A stretch of 5,663 nt of DNA, taken from NCBI GenBank assembly GCA_903873955.1, contig CAIQQL010000153.1, forward strand, positions 1 through 5,663, in the 5' to 3' direction. This DNA is from an uncultured archaeon. GTDB lineage: Archaea; Nanobdellota; Nanobdellia; Pacearchaeales; GW2011-AR1. Numbering within the stretch: the stretch's first letter is position 1; every line of letters starts with the position of its first letter. Both the position numbers and the translations under genes were made by a program. Shown here in pieces: positions 1-5,636 of the stretch. The notes below the pieces were generated by a model. That model saw only the letters and a list, made by a program, of their open reading frames with translations, had not been told where the DNA came from and did no database searches.

Positions 1-52
1 TCGTACCTTCATAGATTGCTTTGCAATTCTTGCACACTTTTTCAGCAGCCAT
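1..52 (-). CDS. spt4: Transcription elongation factor Spt4 / RNA polymerase subunit E'' (partial, 5' end only)
   Basis: The ATG lies at 52-50 and the frame stays open to the window edge, giving 17 residues, MAAEKVCKNCKAIYEGT. The CKNC pair (Cys7, Cys10) in this position, followed by a short spacer, matches the first half of the zinc ribbon that opens archaeal Spt4 (RpoE2). The second cysteine pair would lie beyond the window. Spt4 pairs with Spt5 on the RNA polymerase clamp and promotes processive elongation; that role is family knowledge. The start codon overlaps the Rpo7 stop by one base (TAATG), which suggests translational coupling. The upstream rpo7-spt4 order is the conserved archaeal arrangement and strengthens a call that would be thin from 17 residues alone. 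No strong Shine-Dalgarno is visible; a G-run sits in the last codons of rpo7. Confidence 0.85.
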   Translation of the reverse strand, partial: MAAEKVCKNCKAIYEGT

Positions 53-663
53 TACTTCTTGCCCCCTTTGGCAGCGCCCTTTTCGGATTTTTCTGCTTTC
101 TTAGCAGCTGCCTTTATGGCCTGTTCCTTCTTCTTCTTGTCATCAGTAATCCAGTCGAGCTTTCCAAGACCAGGCTGACGCATGGTAAGACCTATTTTAG
201 GCTCACCAGACTTATAGCTTATTGCGACAACTCTTGCCATGCATTCATCTCCCTTGGCCAAGTTACGTTTGCTCGCCTTTCCTGAGAGAGTTCCAGTCTT
301 GCTAAGTGAAACGTAATCTTCCATAGTCTGGGAAATATGAATCATTCCCTGGGCAGGGCCTATTTGCATAAAAGCGCCAAAAGTCGTGATTTCACTGATG
401 ATGCCATAAACAAGCTCATGAAGCTCTGGTTTCCAGATAAGAAGTTTAAATCGCGATTTATAGAAAGGCGCACCGTCTCCTGGAATAATTACTCCCTCTT
501 CAACACTGTCCACTGAGATGACGCTTACCGCATACCCTAATTCCTTGGTCACTTTGCCCACATAACTTTCGTTAAGCTGTTGCTCGACCGCCTCTTTCGT
601 AGGCAGACTAAACAAACGTGGTTCAACACGGATATGGTCCTCAACTTCAGTTAAATAAAACAT
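52..663 (-). CDS. rpo7: DNA-directed RNA polymerase subunit Rpo7 (RpoE')
   Basis: This 203-residue protein is the archaeal Rpo7 (RpoE1/E'), counterpart of eukaryotic Rpb7. With Rpo4 it forms the stalk of RNA polymerase, which binds emerging RNA and helps open-complex formation and termination (family knowledge). The N-terminal tip domain spans about residues 1-80, opening with MFYLTEVEDHIRVEP, a start typical of the family. An S1/OB-fold follows at about 82-165, with the FGAF signature at 95-98 and GMIHISQ at 106-112, then KIGLTMRQPGLGKLDW at 156-171. The family is usually around 180-190 residues; the excess here is a Lys/Ala-rich tail at about 174-203 with 12 lysines, probably disordered or helical. 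The ATG at 663 is chosen because the conserved N-terminus begins exactly there. A TATA-like element lies about 41 bases upstream, predicting a leader of about 15 nt. The stop overlaps the spt4 start, so the two are co-transcribed. Identification is very secure; only the role of the tail is open. Confidence 0.97.
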   Translation of the reverse strand: MFYLTEVEDHIRVEPRLFSLPTKEAVEQQLNESYVGKVTKELGYAVSVISVDSVEEGVIIPGDGAPFYKSRFKLLIWKPELHELVYGIISEITTFGAFMQIGPAQGMIHISQTMEDYVSLSKTGTLSGKASKRNLAKGDECMARVVAISYKSGEPKIGLTMRQPGLGKLDWITDDKKKKEQAIKAAAKKAEKSEKGAAKGGKK

Positions 664-690
664 GGTTACTCAAGTATGTAAATAAGCAAG

Positions 691-742
691 AAAAAGTCAA
701 TTTAAAAAGGTTGCTATTCCCCACCCTTCAGATAAAACGGGG
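691..742 (-). terminator. Possible termination region after the helicase-nuclease gene
   Basis: Just after the helicase stop, the minus strand carries CCCC (742-739) and GGGG (722-719) that could pair around a 16-base loop. Two runs of five T follow, at 708-704 and 695-691. Archaeal polymerases terminate at oligo-T tracts without needing a hairpin, so the T-runs are the relevant signal. The stem is only four base pairs, and the first T-run overlaps the candidate rpo7 TATA box, so this is a weak call. Confidence 0.25.
701..708 (-). promoter_or_regulatory. Candidate TATA box for the rpo7-spt4 operon
   Basis: On the minus strand this reads TTTTTAAA, preceded by AACC. Its centre is about 41 bases upstream of the rpo7 ATG. 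Archaeal transcription normally starts about 25-27 bases past the box centre, which predicts a start near 677-680 and a leader of about 15 nt. The leader holds no strong Shine-Dalgarno, only TTGAG. The same T-run could equally belong to a terminator of the upstream helicase gene. Confidence 0.5.
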
Positions 743-745
743 TAT

Positions 746-3745
746 TTAAAGTCCATAGACGTACTCATTGCAAAATTCGCAGTTTCTTTCAAGAGGACAT
801 GCTGCAAAACCAGTGAGATTTGCATGGGTTATTTGTTTCGCAGTCGTGATCAAATCCTGCTCGACTTGAGAGATTCGAAAAGCGAGGGCCCCATTTGGAG
901 TGAACGCTTGCCCAGCGTTGTCAAAGATAAGTTCGACAGGCTTTTCTTGCCGCAACATGTCAAGAACGACTTTATGCACTTTTCCGTAATGCTGCGATGC
1001 GAGAGCATAAAAACCTAGTTGATAGTTTCGATGCAGGGCAGAGATGGGTTCTTTTCCAGTCTTATAGTCTACAATGACGATGCCTTGGGGGGTGAAGTCA
1101 ATACGGTCAGCAAAACCGATAAAACGAAATCCTCCTATTTTCGCCGTGAGCTCTAATTCGGTTTTCGATAAGGCAGAATACTGGTCCTTGTTGCGTTCAA
1201 AGAAGATGCGGATAAGGCTATTGGCCTCATCAAGATTTATCGATTGCCAATCTTCTTTGAGATGTTCTTCAATAGCAAGGTCGAGAAAAGATTTCAAGGA
1301 ATGCATTTGGGCATTGACTCCCTGCTCAAGAATGGCATGGACAAAAGACCCGAGACGCAAGGTCTCCCAGGAGGGCAGCTTCTTTTCAGGCATATGGAAG
1401 ACATACTTGTACTCATAACGTTTTTGGCAGTCAAGAAAGGTCAGTAAAGCAGAAGGTGAAAAACATAGGGAATCAGAACGAGACAAGGAGGGGTCCGCTT
1501 GTTCAGGCCCTTTCACGATTGATAAAAGAAGATCATCGAACTTGTCAGACTGCAACGCAAGTCCAAAGGAAAGCACAGGCTTGGGGGAAATCAAAGGCTC
1601 TTCCAGATGTTGTTCAGGTTCGAGATGGTATGCAAAGTCTTCATGGGTTTTATATCCAATTTCCATCAAAAATTGAGAAGGGGTGTACTTTTTCTCACCA
1701 TAGGTTTGAGCATAGGTGAGGATAAGCTTCTCCTTGGCCCGCGTGAATGCGACATAACAAAGACGTCGTTCCTCCAGGAGTTGGTTCTTCCGCTCATAAT
1801 CACGGAAGAGATCCTCATGTTCTCTAAGGTGAGGTGAAGAGTTAAGTTCGGGAAGGAGGGAAAAGGGCAACAACGAATTAAGCTCGACTTTCTCCATAGG
1901 AAAACGCTTCTGGACAAGGTTCGTTAAAATGACTGTCTTGTATTCCAGGCCTTTTGTTGCATGAAGGGTCATTAGCTGGACTCCTTTGTCGGTAAAGGTG
2001 GCGGCAGGGATTTCAATGGACAACGAATTCAAGACCTCCAGATAATAAAGGAAGCTTGATAAGTCGAGGGCATAAAGTGTCGCGTGCTGCTGGGCAAGGT
2101 CATAGAACTTGCTCAGGTTATAGAATGAGTTTTTGGCTTCCTTCGTGATAGGATGTTCAGCAAAACCAAGCAACACAAATATTTCCCTTAACAAGGCGAG
2201 AATATCCGCAGTACCTAAATCAAGCAGTTGCTTGATGCCATTATGTAAAGAACGATCAAGAATCTTTCCATTAGGAGAAAGAGGAAGCGCTAAAAGAGAT
2301 GCAAGGACGTCTTCACTAAAATTATCGCTGCTCCTATGGTCATGTATAAACTTGCCAAGCAAGATCAGGTCTTCTTCAGGGAAATTTAAGAAATAAAAAA
2401 GCTCCCACCAGGCTTGTTCGCCTCCTTTCTCTTTCTTTGAAAGTTTCTGGAGAAGTGAAAGATAGTTGAAGACAACCTTCACTGCTTTCTGCGAGAGCAA
2501 AGAGCTCATGGAAGCGGATGCATAGGGGATATTTTTCATCTCAAGAGCACGTTTGATCAGTCTCCCTTGCTGATGTGTTCGGAAAAGGACACAAATGTCC
2601 TCAGGAGATTTTCCTTCTTGGAGTTCACGTTCAACAAGCTCGGAGACTTTTCTTGCTTCTTCCCGGCTGTTGGAAAGCTCAAATACCTCAATTGGTGCGC
2701 CCTCAAGACCCTGTGCATTGCTCACCTCAAAGCATTCCTCGGGCCGTTCATAATTGTTTACGATTAGCCTATGGGCCGCCTTGAGGATTTTGTTCGGAGA
2801 CCTAAAAGACCTTGCCAAGGTAAAGATATCTTCTTTTTGAACATTAAGATGGCTGATAAACTGGCTGAAATTATTTTTATAAGCGCCACGAAAACGATAG
2901 ATAGACTGGTTCATGTCTCCTACAATCATGATATTACCCGATGAAGCAAGAGAGAAAAGGAGGTCCAACTGAACTTTGTTAGTATCCTGAAATTCATCAA
3001 CGATGATATACCCAAAAGATTGTGACGTCTCAGGAAAACGGGTAAGCAACTCAAGCGCTTTGCTGTTAAGGTCCGCATAGTCGAGATAGGAGCTCTTGAC
3101 TTTTATTTTTTCATAGGCCCGCCAGGTGTTTACAAAACGTTTAAGATCGGCATAGGAACGAAGATTGGTTATTTCTTCAACAAGGTCATGTTTATGTTCT
3201 GCAGATTTTTTTAGGTGAAGGGTTTGTAGGTCAAAAGAGAGTTCCTCAATCTTCTTTGGAACATCCACACCTGAAAGCTGCTTTCCCAAGAGGTCAACAT
3301 GCGCTTGAAGAAGTTCTAAAGAGATGCCCAAATCCTTGGCCATACCAATAGAAGCGACATATTTGTGACAAACCGAAGGGACAACTTTTAGGCTTCGATG
3401 CAAAAGAACCTTGGCTTGGTCAGGGTCAAGTATCTTGAAGTCAGAAACGACCCCTACTTTTGAGCCATGAGCACGCAACAGTTCAGCCGAAAGACCATGA
3501 AATGTTTTGATGGTGGGTAAAGGAAAGTTATTGGTAGAAAATGCGCGTTGCGTTCGTACTAGCAGATTGTTTGCTGCTTCGTTCGAAAAAGTGATACAGA
3601 CTACCTGCGAAGGCTCATAATGTTTTCCTTCAATAAGATAGACCAGCTTTTGTACAATTTGGTGTGTCTTTCCCGTACCTGCCCCGGCAAGAACGACGCA
3701 AGGACCGTTAATCTTTGTAGTCGAGTCCATAAAATGGGCAAGCAA
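746..3745 (-). CDS. UvrD-like SF1A DNA helicase fused to a RecB-type PD-(D/E)XK nuclease
   Basis: This protein of up to 999 residues joins an ATP-driven 3'-5' DNA helicase to a nuclease, as in AddA, RecB and mycobacterial AdnA/AdnB, which resect double-strand breaks. That role is inferred from domains. Helicase motifs in order: Walker A GAGTGKT (21-27), Ia ITFSNEA (51-57), II VDEFQDT (249-255), III GDMNQSIYRFRGA (276-288), IV ARSFRSP (311-317), V MTLHATKGLEY (592-602), VI ERRLCYVAFTRAK (659-671). The nuclease domain covers about 760-999. Its RecB-type catalytic set is intact: His803 (GSFVH), Asp880 (GFADRID), Asp893 and Lys895 (VDYKTG), then Q909/Y913. Cys773, 983, 989 and 992 could hold an Fe-S cluster, in an unusual spacing. 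The first possible start is TTG at 3745, right after an in-frame TAA. ATG at 3730 (residue 6) is at least as likely, with a TATA-like element 26-27 bases before it. No Q motif is visible. No separate partner subunit is encoded here. Function class is secure; in vivo role and partner are not. Confidence 0.93.
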   Translation of the reverse strand: MLAHFMDSTTKINGPCVVLAGAGTGKTHQIVQKLVYLIEGKHYEPSQVVCITFSNEAANNLLVRTQRAFSTNNFPLPTIKTFHGLSAELLRAHGSKVGVVSDFKILDPDQAKVLLHRSLKVVPSVCHKYVASIGMAKDLGISLELLQAHVDLLGKQLSGVDVPKKIEELSFDLQTLHLKKSAEHKHDLVEEITNLRSYADLKRFVNTWRAYEKIKVKSSYLDYADLNSKALELLTRFPETSQSFGYIIVDEFQDTNKVQLDLLFSLASSGNIMIVGDMNQSIYRFRGAYKNNFSQFISHLNVQKEDIFTLARSFRSPNKILKAAHRLIVNNYERPEECFEVSNAQGLEGAPIEVFELSNSREEARKVSELVERELQEGKSPEDICVLFRTHQQGRLIKRALEMKNIPYASASMSSLLSQKAVKVVFNYLSLLQKLSKKEKGGEQAWWELFYFLNFPEEDLILLGKFIHDHRSSDNFSEDVLASLLALPLSPNGKILDRSLHNGIKQLLDLGTADILALLREIFVLLGFAEHPITKEAKNSFYNLSKFYDLAQQHATLYALDLSSFLYYLEVLNSLSIEIPAATFTDKGVQLMTLHATKGLEYKTVILTNLVQKRFPMEKVELNSLLPFSLLPELNSSPHLREHEDLFRDYERKNQLLEERRLCYVAFTRAKEKLILTYAQTYGEKKYTPSQFLMEIGYKTHEDFAYHLEPEQHLEEPLISPKPVLSFGLALQSDKFDDLLLSIVKGPEQADPSLSRSDSLCFSPSALLTFLDCQKRYEYKYVFHMPEKKLPSWETLRLGSFVHAILEQGVNAQMHSLKSFLDLAIEEHLKEDWQSINLDEANSLIRIFFERNKDQYSALSKTELELTAKIGGFRFIGFADRIDFTPQGIVIVDYKTGKEPISALHRNYQLGFYALASQHYGKVHKVVLDMLRQEKPVELIFDNAGQAFTPNGALAFRISQVEQDLITTAKQITHANLTGFAACPLERNCEFCNEYVYGL

Positions 3746-3752
3746 TTACTTC

Positions 3753-3760
3753 ATTAAAAA
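3753..3760 (-). promoter_or_regulatory. Candidate TATA box for the helicase-nuclease gene
   Basis: The 26-bp gap after the surface-protein stop contains TTTTTAAT on the minus strand. Its centre is 26-27 bases upstream of the ATG at 3730 and about 12 bases upstream of the alternative TTG at 3745. The first distance is the one expected for a leaderless archaeal transcript beginning at the ATG. If this box is used, the TTG is upstream of the transcript and cannot be the start. The gene could instead be read through from the surface-protein gene. Confidence 0.4.
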
Positions 3761-3771
3761 GATATCGTTAG

Positions 3772-5571
3772 TTAACGTTTCTTTCTGGAGGTTTTCTTGA
3801 GGAGAGGAGTTTTTGGGGCAGGAAGAGAGTTATGTCTCTTTTTCAGAAATAAAAATAACAGAAGGGACAAGAATAAGAAGAAGGCAAGAAGATAAGGAAG
3901 AAGTGACCAGAGCACGGTAGATGGGAAAATGGACTGGGGCGAGGCTGGGAACGAGACGTTTAATGAATAGACGGGAAGGGAAGTCTCATTGATATGTTTT
4001 AAGGTGAGAATAGGCAGGTTGTCTGAGGAAAGATTCGTGAATGAGACCAGAAGGTCATAATAGTTATTCCCATCCAGGTCTATCCGTCTCTGTCCCCCTA
4101 AGGAAAGCGAAAAGGTCTGAGGTGTTGAAGAAAGGGTCACTGTGACGCTGGAATTTAAACTGTTTTTTACGAAGGTATTGAGAAGAAGTGTATGGGAATC
4201 CCCAAGAGTAAGATTAAACAGGACTTTTTCTCCAGGACGTAAATCCACCAAATAGCCTTGGGCAAGCTGATCTGTGTTGGCTGTATGAAGAAGCAAAGGC
4301 GTGGAAGGCGGAGCAGGTTGTGCAAGAGTTTTTTGCTTGGGAGTGGCGTTCGTGTCAGAGTCTTGTGTTTGATCCTGCGCTGTCGCAGGAGTATTTGCCT
4401 GCTGGCTTGTCTGCGCACTGGTGGTTGATGAAGAAGATGTATTGGTTACAGGGATAATCAGGGTGAAGGTGAAGGTGTCCAGAAGAAAGTTTGAATTGAG
4501 CAAAAAGGAGCGCGTAAGATTATAACTGCGATTGGTAATGAAAACCGTATAGTTGTTCACTAAAGAAGTTGTCCCGTTGTTATGGGCATAAGGAAGGATA
4601 AACAGGTCGCTCATACCATTCACGTCCGTAAGAGAAGAGGCGATCACTGAGTTACTGAGATTAGAGATGCTGACATTGGCTCCTCTGACTTTTCCGCCCG
4701 CTGAAGAGGAAAGAGTTAGTTGATAATACCAATAACGGGCAAGTGAATTACCTCCGGAAATAAACTCATTTGAGGGGTCATCCGTGACATTGATTACCGT
4801 CAAGTTTTCACTCAAGACACTAAGATGGCTGAAATTTATGACTGAAGGGGAAGGTAAAGAAAAGTCCTTGAGCATGTTTTGTGAAGAAGGCGCCCCTTCA
4901 TAGTCAGTGACAAAAAAGAAAGGAGATGCAGATAGGAGGATTTGAGAGGCAAAACTATTTCCAGAAGACCCGAAAAGATCATAACACCCTTCAAAGGTAG
5001 TATTAGAGTTATTACAGACATTGAAGAGATTGCCTGAGAAATAAGAGCCTTGGGTATGGAAAAGGCTCAAAGGCTGTGCCAAACTGAGAAAGGTAGAGTT
5101 TATCACCTGAATCCTGAGACTGGTATTAAGAAGTATACCTTGATAGCTTTGAGAGAAAGTGCTGTTCAAGATGAAGGAATCACTGACATTTTCAAAGATG
5201 ATCCCAGAACCGAAATCGGGTGCAACCGAGATATAACAGTTTCTTAAGGTGAGATTATGGACATCTCTGGCAAAAAAAGCGGTTTTCGCACTGGAGTTGA
5301 TCAATGAATTTCCACCGCAGTCAATCGTGATATCTGAAGCGGTGATAGAAAAACAAGAGGAGGAAGAAAAGTTTTCATAAAGTACCGAATAGGGAAGATA
5401 ATAACTGCCAGAGGCATTAATCTCATGGCAAAAAGGGAAAGAGTCGTTCGATGTATTATTAAAGAGAGGAGAAGCGATCTCGAACCCAGTAAAACGAAGA
5501 AAAATCAGTCCAAACAGGGCTAGAAGAAAAAATGAACTGATGATTACTCCCTTTTGCAGACCTCTTTCCAT
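3772..5571 (-). CDS. Membrane-anchored surface protein with NosD-like beta-helix and Ig-like domains
   Basis: This 599-residue protein has a hydrophobic segment at about 8-27 (signal anchor or signal peptide) and a second at about 553-576 followed by a basic tail (KKRH to SRKKR), so the middle should face outward. Residues about 48-215 fit the NosD/right-handed beta-helix family seen in archaeal surface proteins: Cys48 and Cys73, then ITIDCGGNSL at 81-90, followed by short repeats around N-L/F-T turns. Residues about 283-372 resemble a carboxypeptidase-regulatory Ig-like domain (KVRGANVSISN at 294-304, SSLTDVNG at 312-319). A Ser/Thr/Gln/Pro linker spans about 376-430. A last beta-rich domain (about 437-545) contains DLDGNNYYD (498-506), which resembles a calcium-binding loop. 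I count about 29 N-X-S/T sequons, so heavy N-glycosylation is plausible. ATG 5571 is chosen because the hydrophobic segment starts right after it, no other start exists upstream in frame, and a strong TATA box lies 26 bases upstream. Ligand and function are unknown; no catalytic motif is visible. Confidence 0.85.
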   Translation of the reverse strand: MERGLQKGVIISSFFLLALFGLIFLRFTGFEIASPLFNNTSNDSFPFCHEINASGSYYLPYSVLYENFSSSSCFSITASDITIDCGGNSLINSSAKTAFFARDVHNLTLRNCYISVAPDFGSGIIFENVSDSFILNSTFSQSYQGILLNTSLRIQVINSTFLSLAQPLSLFHTQGSYFSGNLFNVCNNSNTTFEGCYDLFGSSGNSFASQILLSASPFFFVTDYEGAPSSQNMLKDFSLPSPSVINFSHLSVLSENLTVINVTDDPSNEFISGGNSLARYWYYQLTLSSSAGGKVRGANVSISNLSNSVIASSLTDVNGMSDLFILPYAHNNGTTSLVNNYTVFITNRSYNLTRSFLLNSNFLLDTFTFTLIIPVTNTSSSSTTSAQTSQQANTPATAQDQTQDSDTNATPKQKTLAQPAPPSTPLLLHTANTDQLAQGYLVDLRPGEKVLFNLTLGDSHTLLLNTFVKNSLNSSVTVTLSSTPQTFSLSLGGQRRIDLDGNNYYDLLVSFTNLSSDNLPILTLKHINETSLPVYSLNVSFPASPQSIFPSTVLWSLLPYLLAFFLFLSLLLFLFLKKRHNSLPAPKTPLLKKTSRKKR

Positions 5572-5591
5572 GCAACGAAAAGACCAAATTT

Positions 5592-5602
5592 CTTTATAAA
5601 TA
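5592..5602 (-). promoter_or_regulatory. TATA box of the surface-protein gene (leaderless transcript predicted)
   Basis: The minus strand reads TATTTATAAAG, a near-consensus archaeal box A. Its centre, near 5597, is 26 bases from the A of the ATG at 5571, so transcription should begin at or next to the start codon and give a leaderless mRNA. No Shine-Dalgarno lies before the ATG, in agreement with this. I see no clear BRE beyond a purine/T-rich stretch upstream. Confidence 0.65.
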
Positions 5603-5626
5603 TTATGAGGAGGAGAGCAGCAATAG

Positions 5627-5636
5627 CTTTTAAAAG
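5627..5636 (+). promoter_or_regulatory. Possible divergent TATA box pointing out of the window
   Basis: The palindrome CTTTTAAAAG has its centre 25-26 bases before an ATG at 5657 on the plus strand (ATG GAG, then the window ends). That spacing would suit a leaderless divergent gene. Only two codons of that gene would be in view, and a palindromic AT-rich decamer is weak evidence on its own, so this is tentative. Confidence 0.22.

Noticed and set aside
16..285. Open plus-strand frame of 89 codons with a hydrophobic start
   Set aside because: It lies entirely antisense to rpo7, whose protein is unmistakable; the hydrophobicity comes from reading Lys-rich codons in reverse as Phe/Leu.
719..742. 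Intrinsic hairpin terminator of bacterial type
   Set aside because: The stem is only four base pairs with a 16-base loop and the T-run is about 10 bases away; kept only as a weak oligo-T termination region.
1074..1447. Overlapping plus-strand open frames within the nuclease region
   Set aside because: They are antisense to conserved nuclease motifs, have no recognisable domains and no promoter-like sequence in front.
1666..1917. Minus-strand open frame of 83 codons in another frame inside the helicase
   Set aside because: It overlaps helicase motif VI and nearby sequence in the true frame; no family resemblance.
4167..4418. Minus-strand frame rich in Arg/Leu inside the surface-protein gene
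   Set aside because: It is an out-of-frame reading of the Ser/Thr/Gln-rich linker; its composition is explained by that.
5608..5613. AGGAGG on the plus strand, a perfect Shine-Dalgarno-like hexamer
   Set aside because: No ATG, GTG or TTG follows at a usable distance.
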